Source of the DNA: VFMC01 sp963791635
GTDB taxonomy: Bacteria; Actinomycetota; Acidimicrobiia; Acidimicrobiales; Ilumatobacteraceae
Assembly: GCA_963791635.1 (NCBI GenBank)
Contig: CAWBTC010000005.1
Location: forward strand, 1,612,001 to 1,676,000
DNA: 64,000 nt
Reading direction: 5' to 3'
The notes below the pieces were generated by a model that saw only the letters and a program-made list of their open reading frames with translations, was not told the origin of the DNA and searched no databases. Positions 36,314 to 45,576 of the stretch are shown here, piece by piece. A program made the position numbers and the translations under genes. How positions within the stretch are numbered: the stretch's first letter is position 1; every line of letters begins with the position of its first letter.

Positions 36314-37749
36314 GCGAGCTTCTCGACGAAGGCCTCCAACTGACGCAGGTTGCGCACCTCGTACACGCCATCGGTATGCGTGCCGTACTCACCCACGATC
36401 GAATCGCCGGTGTTCCAGTAGCTCCTCGGTTCTGGGTTCAGCCAGTAGACGTGACGTGCCTTCTGGCGGATCTCCTTCACCACCCAGGCCTGGCTCGCGT
36501 GGTAGTTGTTGCGAGCGTCGCCCAACAGCAGCACCGTGGTCTTCGGGCCGACGTCCTTGCCGTAGCGCTCCCAGAACACCTCGAAGGCATGGCCGTAGTC
36601 GCTGTGGCCGTCGACCCAGACCACGTCGGCCTCGGTGTTCACTCGGTGCACAGCGTCTTGCACGTCCTCGGTGTTCTTGAAGAACGGCGTGACCTCGTCG
36701 ATGCCGTCGATGAACACGAACGAGCGGACCTTCGAGAACTGGCCCTGGATCGCATACACGAGCATCAGTGTGAACCGGGCGAACGCTGCAACCGAGCCCG
36801 AGATGTCGGCGACGACCATCAGCTCCGGCTTGGCCGGGCGGGGGTACTTGAACTTCGGCTCGGCCGGCACACCGCCGTAGCTCAGCGAGTGGCGCACGGT
36901 GCTGCGAAAGTCGAGCGGACCCTTGCGGCCGTGACGGCGCTTGCGGGCCAGGCGTGCGGCGAGCTTGCGGGTGAGCGGGCCGAGCGACTTCTTCAGGTTC
37001 TGCATCTCGTCGCGCGACGCATGCATGAACTCGACGTCTTCCGGCAACGGCTTGCGCAGCGTCTTGGCCATCGCCTCTGCACCACGATCGGCAACGAGAC
37101 GGCGCCGGATCTCGGCTTCGATCTCTTTCTTGAACTGCTCGATCCGATCGCTGTACTCGTCCTTTTCGAGGCGCTCCTCGAGCTGGGTGAGCTCGCCGCC
37201 CACCTGCTCCCTGCTCGCCTCCATCAGCTTGTCGAGCATGCTGTCGAGGTCGAGGTTGCGCAGCGTGCGGTACAGGTAGTACGTGCCACCGACCGGTCGG
37301 CCAGGCTCCATGCCGGCAAAGCGCTGCACGGCCTGCTTGGCCAGTGCCCGCATCATCGCCTGATCGCCGTTCATGAGGGCGTTCATCAGCATCTGCGCGA
37401 TCTCTTCGGGCGTCAGCTGATCCATCCCGCCGCCTGCCGCGCCCTTGCCCTCGCCCTCGCGCAGCTGCTCTTGCATCTCTCGCCACATCTCGTCGATGTC
37501 GCTCTCGTCGCCGTCTTTGAGCTTGTACTCCGGGCCACGAAGGCTGAAGTACACCTCGAAGACGGTCTCGAACGCTCGCCAGTGGCTGTTGTTCTTCACC
37601 ATGGTCGCGGCGAGGGCGTACTTGAACGCCTCACGGTCCTCGATCGGGATGTGCTGGACCGCCTCCATCGCGTCGAGGTTCTCGGTGAGCGACACGGGAA
37701 GCCCCGCGTTGCGGAGCTCGTTGACGAAGCCGGCGAGCAAGTCGATCAT
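36310..37749 (-). CDS. CoxE-type VWA domain protein
   Basis: 479 residues. The N-terminal helical part (FVNELRNAGLPVSLTENLDA) is typical of CoxE-like proteins; the middle is a long charged helical region; the C-terminal half is a von Willebrand A domain with a MIDAS site VVADISGSV (DxSxS) near residue 310 and DGHSDYGHAFEVF further on. CoxE/VWA proteins act with a MoxR AAA+ ATPase to insert metals or mature large enzymes. The MoxR gene lies immediately upstream on the same strand (43-base gap), so they most likely act together. Target enzyme unknown. Confidence 0.88.
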   Translation of the reverse strand: MIDLLAGFVNELRNAGLPVSLTENLDAMEAVQHIPIEDREAFKYALAATMVKNNSHWRAFETVFEVYFSLRGPEYKLKDGDESDIDEMWREMQEQLREGEGKGAAGGGMDQLTPEEIAQMLMNALMNGDQAMMRALAKQAVQRFAGMEPGRPVGGTYYLYRTLRNLDLDSMLDKLMEASREQVGGELTQLEERLEKDEYSDRIEQFKKEIEAEIRRRLVADRGAEAMAKTLRKPLPEDVEFMHASRDEMQNLKKSLGPLTRKLAARLARKRRHGRKGPLDFRSTVRHSLSYGGVPAEPKFKYPRPAKPELMVVADISGSVAAFARFTLMLVYAIQGQFSKVRSFVFIDGIDEVTPFFKNTEDVQDAVHRVNTEADVVWVDGHSDYGHAFEVFWERYGKDVGPKTTVLLLGDARNNYHASQAWVVKEIRQKARHVYWLNPEPRSYWNTGDSIVGEYGTHTDGVYEVRNLRQLEAFVEKLA

Positions 37750-37792
37750 CGGGAGTCGATTCGGTCCACGGGGCCCAGACGAGAGCGGTCGA

Positions 37793-38659
37793 CTACTTGT
37801 CGACGCTCAGCTCCTTCGCCGCCTTGGCGATGTCTGTTTGGTACTTCAGCAGGACGTGCAGGGTCTCTTTGGCCTGCTGGGCATCGATGTTGGTGATGCC
37901 GAGCAGCACGAGGGTGCGCGCCCAGTCGATCGTCTCGCTGACCGACGGCGCCTTCTTGAGGTCGAGCTGGCGGATGCTGCGCACGATCCGAGCGATCTGG
38001 TCGGCCAGGTTCTCGGTGACACCGGGAACCTTGGTCAGCACGATCTCCTTCTCACGAGCCATGTCCGGGTAGTCGACGTGGAGGTAGAGGCAGCGCCGCT
38101 TGAGTGCTTCGCTCAGCTCACGGGTGTTGTTCGAGGTGAGGAACACCATCGGGATCTGCTTGGCCGTGATCGTGCCGAGCTCAGGGATCGACACCTGGTA
38201 CTCGGAGAGGATCTCGAGCAGCAACGCCTCGGTCTCCACTTCGACACGGTCGACTTCGTCGATGAGCAGCACCACCGGATCGTCAGCCGTGATGGCTTCG
38301 AGCAGCGGGCGGGTGAGCAGGAAGTCGTTGCCGAAGATGTCGTCGTGGATGTCGCTCCACGAGTCGCTGTTGCGGTCGGCCTGGATGCGCAGCAGCTGCT
38401 TCTTGTAGTTCCACTCGTAGAGCGCCTTGCTCTCGTCGAGGCCCTCGTAGCACTGCAGTCGGATCAGTCGTGCGCCGGTCGCTTCGGCGACGGACTTGGC
38501 GAGCTGGGTCTTGCCCGTGCCTGCCGGCCCCTCGACCAAGATCGGCTTGCCGAGCCGGTCGGCCAGGAAGGCCACTCCAGCGATGCCGTCGTCTGCCAGA
38601 TAGTTCACGGCCTTCAGCCCGTCGCGGACCTGCTGGACGCTCTCGAAACGATCACCCAT
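37793..38659 (-). CDS. MoxR family AAA+ ATPase
   Basis: 288 residues. Walker A GPAGTGKT, Walker B VVLLIDEVDR, sensor 1 FLTSNNTRELSEALKRR with the arginine finger, and the MoxR-type C-terminal helical lid. ATG at 38659 starts just before the N-terminal domain; upstream in-frame sequence falls in the hairpin-bearing intergenic region. Pairs with the CoxE-type VWA protein downstream as a chaperone system. Confidence 0.92.
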   Translation of the reverse strand: MGDRFESVQQVRDGLKAVNYLADDGIAGVAFLADRLGKPILVEGPAGTGKTQLAKSVAEATGARLIRLQCYEGLDESKALYEWNYKKQLLRIQADRNSDSWSDIHDDIFGNDFLLTRPLLEAITADDPVVLLIDEVDRVEVETEALLLEILSEYQVSIPELGTITAKQIPMVFLTSNNTRELSEALKRRCLYLHVDYPDMAREKEIVLTKVPGVTENLADQIARIVRSIRQLDLKKAPSVSETIDWARTLVLLGITNIDAQQAKETLHVLLKYQTDIAKAAKELSVDK

Positions 38660-38731
38660 GCGGAGCACCCTACAAGCACGCTTGACCGCCGGGTCAATCG
38701 GGATCGCAGACCGGCTCGGGCCACCATCGGT

Positions 38732-38772
38732 CCGAGACCCCCGCCCGCAGGTGCTGACGGGCGGGGTCTCGG
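38732..38772. other. Long GC-rich hairpin between divergent genes
   Basis: Arms CCGAGACCCCCGCCCG (38732-38747) and CGGGCGGGGTCTCGG (38758-38772) pair with one bulged C around a ten-base loop. It sits between the divergently transcribed MoxR and CbbX-like genes, where no terminator is expected, and has no T-tract. Confidence 0.6.
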
Positions 38773-38840
38773 CGACCCCGCCAGCGCGCATCACCGCAAT
38801 CGGTGCGCACGGCGCTCACGGATCCCTACGATGCTCGACG

Positions 38841-40256
38841 ATGAGCTCGTTGGTGGCAGATGTGGGCACGTTCGTGGACGAGATCGGTGCTGCTCTCGGC
38901 TCGCTCAGCGGCGACGGCTCGGATGCGCACCGCCAGGAGGCCCTGATCGAGGCGTCCAATCTCGTTGGTGCGATCATCGACAGCGACGATCGCCAGGCCG
39001 ACGCAGAGCTGGACGCGTTCCTCGATGCCGTCGGGGCACGACTGCGACCACCGCTCATCGTGACCGCCGCCCGCTTGCGCGAGGGCGGCATGCTCGACGG
39101 TCGAAGCAGCTGGCTTGGTTCGCCCTCGGTCCTGTTCGACCTGTTGCTGCGCGCCGATGCCCGCGACGGTGGCCGTCGCAGCCATCGGTACTACGCCGGC
39201 GCCCTTCGCCTCGCCCACCTCACCGCCGCGCTCGACCTGGTGCCCTCCGCCGACGAGATCACCGCGATCGACGGCTTCCGCACGATGCTGTTGCAGGCGA
39301 TGGACGTCGCCGGCATCAACCGACCCGGCCGACCACAGACCCCGACTCTCGACCCGGCCGTGCCGCCAGGTCGCGCCGGCCCCCCGTCCGCTGCGGCCGA
39401 GAACGGCGCGCCGATCGCGACGGTAGAGGTGCAGCTGCCACCGGTGCGCTCTCTCGACGACCTGCTCGCCGAGCTCGATGAGCTGGTGGGTCTCGACAAC
39501 GTCAAGGCAGAAGTCCGTCGCCTCACCAGCTTGTTGCAAGTGCAACGACTTCGCGAGGAGCGCAGACTGCCCACGATCGAGGCGAGCAAGCACCTCGTGT
39601 TCAGCGGCAACCCCGGCACCGGCAAGACCACGGTCGCTCGCCTGCTGAGCCAGATCTACCGAGCCGTCGGCGTCGTGTCGAAGGGCCACCTCGTCGAGAC
39701 GGATCGGTCGAAGCTCGTGGCCGGCTACGTGGGACAGACCGCGCTGAAGACCCACCAGACGTTGGAGACCTCGCTCGGCGGGATGCTGCTGATCGACGAG
39801 GCGTATGCACTCGCCCGCGGCGGCGAGAACGACTTCGGCCGCGAGGCGATCGACACACTCGTGAAGTTCATGGAGGACCACCGCGACGACCTCGCGATCG
39901 TGGCCGCCGGGTACACCGCCGAGATGAACACCTTCATCGACACCAACCCGGGGCTGAAGAGCCGGTTCACCCGCACGATCAACTTCGCCGACTACAGCAC
40001 CGACGAGCTCGTGCGCATCTTCTTGAAGCTCGGCGAGAAGCACCAGTACACATGCTCCGACGAAGCCCTCGTTCGGGCGCGCCAGCTGATCGAGGCGGAA
40101 CCACGCACCCGCGGCTTCGGCAACGCCCGCTTCGTGCGCAACCTGTTCGAGACTGCGGTGTCGCACCAAGCGATGCGCATCGCACCGCTCCACGACCCGA
40201 GCGACGAACAGCTGACCACCTTCACTGCCGCCGACATCGTCCCCGTCGACAACTGA
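38841..40256 (+). CDS. CbbX/SpoVK-type AAA+ ATPase
   Basis: 471 residues. The N-terminal ~200 residues are helical and unassigned; the C-terminal part is a CbbX/EccA-like AAA+ module with Walker A FSGNPGTGKTT, the pore loop LVAGYVGQTALKT, Walker B MLLIDEAYALARG, sensor 1 IVAAGYTAEM and arginine-finger region NPGLKSRFTRTI. Such ATPases remodel proteins (Rubisco activation in CbbX, ESX secretion in EccA). No Rubisco or ESX genes are here, so the client is unknown. ATG 38841 is the first start after the divergent hairpin. Confidence 0.85.
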   Translation: MSSLVADVGTFVDEIGAALGSLSGDGSDAHRQEALIEASNLVGAIIDSDDRQADAELDAFLDAVGARLRPPLIVTAARLREGGMLDGRSSWLGSPSVLFDLLLRADARDGGRRSHRYYAGALRLAHLTAALDLVPSADEITAIDGFRTMLLQAMDVAGINRPGRPQTPTLDPAVPPGRAGPPSAAAENGAPIATVEVQLPPVRSLDDLLAELDELVGLDNVKAEVRRLTSLLQVQRLREERRLPTIEASKHLVFSGNPGTGKTTVARLLSQIYRAVGVVSKGHLVETDRSKLVAGYVGQTALKTHQTLETSLGGMLLIDEAYALARGGENDFGREAIDTLVKFMEDHRDDLAIVAAGYTAEMNTFIDTNPGLKSRFTRTINFADYSTDELVRIFLKLGEKHQYTCSDEALVRARQLIEAEPRTRGFGNARFVRNLFETAVSHQAMRIAPLHDPSDEQLTTFTAADIVPVDN

Positions 40257-40261
40257 CGAAT

Positions 40262-40635
40262 CCGAATCCCACGGTTCCACCCGAGTCCCACACGCCCGCC
40301 CGAGTCCCACACGCCCGCCCGAGTCCCACACGGTCGAACCGAGTGCCACGCGCCACCGCGGGGTGGCCGCTGACACTCGGATGGTCCTTCGGCCCGATTC
40401 TGAACCCATGCTCCCGGTGGGAGCCGAATGGGCCGCTGCAACATCGGGTCGCGCCCCGTTCCAAGGCCTTGCTATGCCATTCCAGGCGGATCCGAGTACT
40501 ACGCGCCACCCCGGGGTGGCGGCTGGCACTCGGTTCGACCTTGTGGGACTCGGACGCGGGTGTGGGACTCGGATGGGCGTGTGGGACTCGGATGCGGGTG
40601 TGGGACTCGGGTGGGCGTGTGGAACTCGGTTGCCC
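40262..40635. repeat. Large inverted-repeat element built of 19-bp units
   Basis: The 414-base gap from 40257 to 40670 is largely this element. The left arm has four 19-bp units starting at 40262, 40281, 40300 and 40319 (consensus CCGAGTCCCACACGCCCGC). The right arm has five units at 40541, 40560, 40579, 40598 and 40617 that are reverse complements of these. Inside each arm is a copy of a palindromic core (CGCCACC-CGGGGTGGC; perfect 18-bp palindrome at 40504-40521). The centre holds a further imperfect inverted pair (40390-40400 with 40426-40435) around a CTCCC-GGT-GGGAG hairpin. No coding sequence is evident. Confidence 0.85.
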
Positions 40636-40670
40636 GGTTGGGCGGAGGTCGCCGCAATAGGCTCACCGCC

Positions 40671-41330
40671 GTGGAACTTGTCCCTGTGCTGATCGGCATC
40701 GCTGTGTGTGCTGCGGCTGTGTTCGCCGCGCTGAAGCTGCGGCCCTCCAAACTCGAGGCCAAGACCAATGTGAGCGCACGCATCGACCCGTTCGGCATCG
40801 GTGAACCCTGGCGCCGGCACGTCGCAGCAGCCCAGTCGGCACAACGCCGCTTCGCCAAGATCGTCAGCACCATGAACACCGGACCATTGCGAAGCCGGAT
40901 GGCCGACATCGGTCGGCAGGTCGAACGCGGCGTCGACGAGTGCTGGCAGATCGCGAGGCACGGCGACCAGCTCGACGAGACCATCCGCGGACTCGACGGT
41001 GCCGGCCTGCGCGCTCGGCTCGACCGCGCCTCCGACGACTCGATGCGCACCTCCATCCAGGCGCAGATCGACTCGGTCGAACGCATCCGAACCGCCCGCG
41101 ACCTCACCGACCAGCGTCTGCATGGCCTGCAGACCCGTCTCGGTGAGCTGGTGAGCCAGGCAGCCGAGGTGTCGATCGGCAGCGACATCACTGGCGAGTT
41201 GGGCTCTGCCGTCGACGACGTCGTGGTGCAGCTCGAAGCGCTGCTCCAAGCCGTCGACGAAGTGAACACCACGGGCCGGTCTCGTGGGTTCGAGGCGAAC
41301 GGTCCGGGCACCGCGTCGCCCACCACGTGA
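40671..41330 (+). CDS. Membrane-anchored helical protein of unknown function
   Basis: 219 residues from a GTG start. One N-terminal transmembrane helix (LVPVLIGIAVCAAAVFAALKL), then a soluble, strongly helical region with coiled-coil character through VERIRTARDLTDQRLHGLQTRLGEL. No recognised domain. Its stop overlaps the murJ GTG as GTGA, so the two are translationally coupled; a role in envelope biogenesis is plausible but inferred only from position. Confidence 0.65.
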   Translation: MELVPVLIGIAVCAAAVFAALKLRPSKLEAKTNVSARIDPFGIGEPWRRHVAAAQSAQRRFAKIVSTMNTGPLRSRMADIGRQVERGVDECWQIARHGDQLDETIRGLDGAGLRARLDRASDDSMRTSIQAQIDSVERIRTARDLTDQRLHGLQTRLGELVSQAAEVSIGSDITGELGSAVDDVVVQLEALLQAVDEVNTTGRSRGFEANGPGTASPTT

Positions 41331-42904
41331 GCGACCTGCTCCGCAGCAACATCGTCGTCGCGCTCGGGACAGCGCTCTCGCGCGTCACGGGTCTCGTCCG
41401 TGTGGCCGTGTTCGCGATCGTGATGGGTCAGAGCGCTTTGACCGACGCCTACAACGGTGCCAACAACTCACCGAACGCGGTCTACGAACTGCTGCTCGGC
41501 GGTGTGCTGTCCGCCTCGCTGGTGCCACTGTTCACTCGACACGCAGAAGATGGAGACGACGACGCCACCTCGGCGGTCCTCAGCGTCGCCGTGCTGGCGA
41601 TCACGGCGCTCACTGCGATCGCCGTCGCGGCTGCCCCGTTCATCTTCCACCTGTTCTCCTGGAACGTCGCTGACGGGGTCGACACGAGCGAGTACCGCCG
41701 TGTCGGCACCGCACTCGCCCGCATCTTCCTCATCCAGATCTTCTTCTACGGAATCAGCGCACTCGCCAACGCACTCCTGCAGGCCCGGCGCCGGTACTTC
41801 GCCGCGTCGTGGGCACCCGTGTTGTCGAACCTCGTGATCATCGTGTCGTTGCTGATGGTGCCGCGCACCGTGAACGGACGCGAGCCCGAGTTGATCGAAG
41901 TGCTCACCAACGACCGCCTGTTGTGGACGCTCGGCCTCGGTGCCACCGTCGGCATCGCTGTGATGGCCATCGCCGTCATCCCCGCACTCACACGTGCGAA
42001 CGTCCCGCTGCACTTCAATCCGCACTTCGGACACCCGGCGGTGCGCCAGCTGGTGAAGCTCTCGGCCTGGACGTTCGGCTACGTGGCTGCGAACCAGTTG
42101 GCGATCATCGTCGTCCAGAACTTGGCGCAGCCCGGCAGTGGTGGCCTCGACGCGTACACGAAGGCGTACATCTTCTTCGTCCTGCCGCACGGCCTCTTGG
42201 CGATGTCGATCGTCACCACGTTCACGCCTGAGATGTCGCGGGCCGTGGCGCGACGGGACAAACCCGCGTTCATCGACCGCACGTCGATGGGCATCCGCCT
42301 CGTCGCGCTCGCCACCTTCCCGGCGGCAGCAGGCATGTTCGTCCTGCGTCGCCCGCTCATCGGCGTCACCCTCGACCACGGCAACTTCGACTCGGGCGAC
42401 GCGCTCCTCACCAGCCGGGCGCTCGCCGGTTTCTCGCTCGGCCTGGTCGGCTTCTCGGTGTACTTGTTCGTGCTGCGTGCCTTCTACGCCCACACCGACG
42501 CCCGCACGCCGTTCGTGATCAATCTGTTCGAGAACGTCATCAACATCGCGCTCGCGTTCGTGCTCGTTGATCGCTACGGCGTGCTCGGGCTCGGGATGGC
42601 ATTTGCGATCGCCTACATCGTGTCGTCGGTGTGGGCACTTCAGGTGCTCGCGTACAAGGTGCCGGGCTTCGCACTGCGCCCGGTGCTCGACAGCCTCGTC
42701 CGAATGGCGCTCGCCTCCCTCGTGATGATGGAGGTGATGTGGGTGGTCGCCCGGGCGATCGGTGGCAACACGGGCATGGACGCGCTCCTTCGAGTCGCTG
42801 CCGCCGGTGTCACGGGAGTGGCCGCCTACCTGATCGTCCTCGCACTGCTCGGCGTGCACGAGCTCACCCAACTTCGGGACCGCATCACAGCACGCTTCGC
42901 CTAG
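41327..42904 (+). CDS. murJ: Lipid II flippase MurJ
   Basis: 525 residues with about 14 hydrophobic helices. The N-terminus SNIVVALGTALSRVTGLVR with AYNGANNSPNAVYELLLGG matches MurJ/MviN, including the conserved Arg residues of TM1 and the membrane portal; later RAFYAHTDARTPFVINLFENV fits TM12-13. It flips lipid II for peptidoglycan synthesis. GTG start overlaps the preceding membrane-anchored gene. Confidence 0.92.
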   Translation: MSDLLRSNIVVALGTALSRVTGLVRVAVFAIVMGQSALTDAYNGANNSPNAVYELLLGGVLSASLVPLFTRHAEDGDDDATSAVLSVAVLAITALTAIAVAAAPFIFHLFSWNVADGVDTSEYRRVGTALARIFLIQIFFYGISALANALLQARRRYFAASWAPVLSNLVIIVSLLMVPRTVNGREPELIEVLTNDRLLWTLGLGATVGIAVMAIAVIPALTRANVPLHFNPHFGHPAVRQLVKLSAWTFGYVAANQLAIIVVQNLAQPGSGGLDAYTKAYIFFVLPHGLLAMSIVTTFTPEMSRAVARRDKPAFIDRTSMGIRLVALATFPAAAGMFVLRRPLIGVTLDHGNFDSGDALLTSRALAGFSLGLVGFSVYLFVLRAFYAHTDARTPFVINLFENVINIALAFVLVDRYGVLGLGMAFAIAYIVSSVWALQVLAYKVPGFALRPVLDSLVRMALASLVMMEVMWVVARAIGGNTGMDALLRVAAAGVTGVAAYLIVLALLGVHELTQLRDRITARFA

Positions 42905-42921
42905 ATCGCTAGCCTCAAGCC

Positions 42922-44409
42922 ATGGGTGGGCGAGCGGAGGCGATGACGGCACGCCTCACTTGTGTGGCGGCCGTGGCGGCCGTGGCGGCGATCCTTTGCA
43001 CGGCAACCGTCGCTGTGAGTAGCGAGCCACCATTCCCGCTCGACCCGACCTTCAACCCGGCGGGACCGACGCCCGGACTCGTCCGTATGCGACTCGACAA
43101 CTTTCCGGCCACGGCCTCACTCGTTCACCTCCTGTCCGACGGCGCGGCGCTCGTAGGGTTGGGCCAGATCGACCCGTCGCTGGGCTATGGCAACGGGCAC
43201 GTCGCTGTCGCCAAGTTCCATGTCGACGGGACATTGGACACGTCGTTCAACCCGACTGGACCGACACCCGGCATCGTCGATGTCACTGCCACCGGGCTCG
43301 TCGACATCGACGTCGACAGCCAAGGTCGGATCCTGGTGGGCGGGTCGCACATCGTCACCCGGCTGCTCCCCGATGCGACCCCCGACCCGACCTTCATTGC
43401 TACGTGCATCGCTCCGTGCATCCCCGGCCAAGGCGAGCAACCGCCGATCGCCCCGACCGGCTCGGTGTACGTCCCGTCGCGGCTGTACGACCTCGCCATC
43501 GCCGCTGACGATTCGATCATCATTGAATCGAGCAACGAGATCAACCAGACCCCGATGGTGATGAACGTCAGCAAACTGACCTCCACCGGCGACCGAGATC
43601 TCGCCTTCAACGCCGCCGGTCCAATCCCAGGCCTCCTCACTGTCGAGGACTATGGCCCTGGCCACCTTCTCCCCCAACCCGACGGCAGCCACATCCTCGT
43701 CGCCCTCTCTCAGCCTCCACGACTGCACCGCATCACTGCCACCGGAACCCTCGACTCCAGCTACGGCGTTGGCGGCGTCGTCTACCCTCCGGTAACCCAC
43801 AGCGACGAAGCGATCTGGTCGGCGACCGCCGACGGAGCCGGGCAGATCATCCTTGAAGTCGCCCGGTCGTTCCCCGCCGAGCCAGGCTCCCTCGTGCGCA
43901 TCCACCCCGACGGGTCGACCGACCTGACCTTTGGAACGGCAGGTCGTGTCGAACTTGCCTCGCTCGGCGCCGAATGGATCGACCCGTACTGGGTTCAAGC
44001 CGACCATCGGATCATCGTCGAAGTCCGCCACCCGACATCTGCGGCCCTGGCCCGTCTGACAGCCGACGGTCACCTCGATGCCTCGTTCAACCCGTCCTCG
44101 CGCACGCCTGGCTGGCTCGCCATCAACCCGTACCCCGATCCAATCCATCACCACTACATCTACGACCTTGTCGAAACTGGCAACGGAACACTGCTCGCCG
44201 CCGGTGACAGACCGCTCACCGGATACGCGCCTACCGACGATGTCGCTGAGATCTATCGGTTCAACGGCTTCCCCGGCGCTCCACAACCAATCGAGCCCTA
44301 CCCGATCACGTCTCCACCGGCGCTGCCACCGCCGACCCCAGCACCGGTACCCGCGATCGGTGCTGCCGCCACGGCCGACAAACCCGCCATGCGCCTTGAT
44401 CATCCCTGA
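42922..44409 (+). CDS. Secreted delta-60-repeat beta-propeller protein
   Basis: 495 residues. N-terminal signal peptide (LTCVAAVAAVAAILCTATVAV), then at least six delta-60 repeats recognisable by LDxxFNPxGPTPG (DPTFNPAGPTPGL, DTSFNPTGPTPGI, DLAFNAAGPIPGL, DSSYGVGGVV, DLTFGTAGRV, DASFNPSSRTPG) and ending in a Pro-rich tail. The repeats form a beta-propeller-like surface. Eighteen bases after murJ, but a secreted repeat protein need not be functionally linked to it. Third-position GC falls somewhat in its 3' half. Confidence 0.75.
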   Translation: MGGRAEAMTARLTCVAAVAAVAAILCTATVAVSSEPPFPLDPTFNPAGPTPGLVRMRLDNFPATASLVHLLSDGAALVGLGQIDPSLGYGNGHVAVAKFHVDGTLDTSFNPTGPTPGIVDVTATGLVDIDVDSQGRILVGGSHIVTRLLPDATPDPTFIATCIAPCIPGQGEQPPIAPTGSVYVPSRLYDLAIAADDSIIIESSNEINQTPMVMNVSKLTSTGDRDLAFNAAGPIPGLLTVEDYGPGHLLPQPDGSHILVALSQPPRLHRITATGTLDSSYGVGGVVYPPVTHSDEAIWSATADGAGQIILEVARSFPAEPGSLVRIHPDGSTDLTFGTAGRVELASLGAEWIDPYWVQADHRIIVEVRHPTSAALARLTADGHLDASFNPSSRTPGWLAINPYPDPIHHHYIYDLVETGNGTLLAAGDRPLTGYAPTDDVAEIYRFNGFPGAPQPIEPYPITSPPALPPPTPAPVPAIGAAATADKPAMRLDHP

Positions 44410-44751
44410 GCCCCGGTACGTCCCAGGATCCCGTCGGTCATCCGCTCTCACAGGGGCCAACGGGCACGAGAGATGGCTGGATGCGACCACTGGCCCACAA
44501 GCACCGCTCTCGTCGACGCGCACCAACGCATCTCCGCCATCTGCTGACCACTGCAACTCCACCGTTCCCGCCGACACCACCCTCACCGCCCGCGCCCCGA
44601 CACCAGCAACACCGACAACTCGACGTTGCCGCGGACCGGTCCCGCTCCGAAAGCACCCCGCCCGGCGTCGCCACCCGACCGATCACACCGAAGCAATCAC
44701 CCCAGTGCCCCACCCGAATTCTCTTGAACGATCAGGGCTAGGCTGCGGGCC
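44410..44751. other. Intergenic stretch without supported gene
   Basis: 342 bases between the delta-60-repeat gene and pspA. It is C-rich with many CCACC/CACCG runs and contains short Pro/Thr/Arg open frames whose composition looks like chance reading of that bias. I see no clear hairpin, terminator or repeat array in it. The pspA promoter presumably lies at its 3' end. Confidence 0.5.
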
Positions 44752-45522
44752 ATGTTCAAGGCATTCAAGAAGTGGTGGAAGTACCTCGGGGCGAAGTTCA
44801 ACCGCAGCTTCGACAAGAACGCTGATCCGGCCGTGCAGCTCGAGCAGGCGCTCACCGAGGCTCAGCAGCAGCACCGGCGCCTCAAGGAGCAGGCGGCGAA
44901 CGTGATCGCCAGCCAGAAGCAGGCCGAGATCCGTCTCAACGGCAAGATGACCGAACTCGAGAAGCTCAACGCCAACGCCCGCCAGGCACTGATGATGGCC
45001 GCCGACGCCGACAAGGCCGGCGATCCCGCCAAGTCCCAGCAGTACACCACGGCCGCCGAGACCATCGCCAACCAGCTGATCCTGGTGGAGAGGGACGTCG
45101 AGAGCCTCAAGGCGATGGTGATGGACAGCGCCCAGGCCTCCGATCAGGCCAAAGCAGCCGTCGCCCAGAACAGCCGCCTCCTGCAGGAGAAGCTTGCCGA
45201 GAAGAACAAGCTCCTGAGCCAGCTCGAACAGGCGCGCATGCAGGAGGAGATGAACTCCGCCATGGCGCAGCTCAACGAGACCGTGGGCGACGACGTGCCG
45301 ACGTTGAAGGAAGTACAGGAGAAGATCGAGGCGCGCTATGCGAAGGCGAAGGCCACGGCCGAGCTCGGCGAGACCTCGGTGCAGAGCCGCATCCTCGAAG
45401 TCGAGCAGGCCACTGCGAACGTCGAGGCGCAGAGTCGTCTCAGCCAACTGCGTGCCGAGCTCGGTCTCGACGCTGCGGCGGCTCCAGCTGCCGTCGAACA
45501 GGCCAAGCCCGCCGAGGGTTGA
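44752..45522 (+). CDS. PspA/IM30 (Vipp1) family membrane-stress protein
   Basis: 256 residues. Almost entirely coiled coil: MFKAFKKWWKYLGAKFNRSFD amphipathic N-terminus, then heptad-rich helices with EQALTEAQQQHRRLKEQAANVI and LAEKNKLLSQLEQARMQEEM, as in PspA/Vipp1, which polymerises on stressed membranes as an ESCRT-III relative. The C-terminal tail (LDAAAAPAAVEQAKPAEG) is disordered. Monocistronic, followed by a weak GGGAA/TTCCC hairpin at 45531-45546. Confidence 0.85.
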   Translation: MFKAFKKWWKYLGAKFNRSFDKNADPAVQLEQALTEAQQQHRRLKEQAANVIASQKQAEIRLNGKMTELEKLNANARQALMMAADADKAGDPAKSQQYTTAAETIANQLILVERDVESLKAMVMDSAQASDQAKAAVAQNSRLLQEKLAEKNKLLSQLEQARMQEEMNSAMAQLNETVGDDVPTLKEVQEKIEARYAKAKATAELGETSVQSRILEVEQATANVEAQSRLSQLRAELGLDAAAAPAAVEQAKPAEG

Positions 45523-45576
45523 ACACCAGCGGGAAACCGGATTCCCCCAGGGTCAGCGGTGCGATCAGATGACGGC

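Noticed and set aside
40262..40635. CRISPR array.
   Set aside because: The 19-bp units abut directly, without unique spacers, and the right arm is the reverse complement of the left. No cas genes are present.
44481..44741. Pro/Arg-rich small ORF between the delta-60-repeat gene and pspA.
   Set aside because: Composition reflects C-rich sequence; no ribosome-binding site or homology signature.
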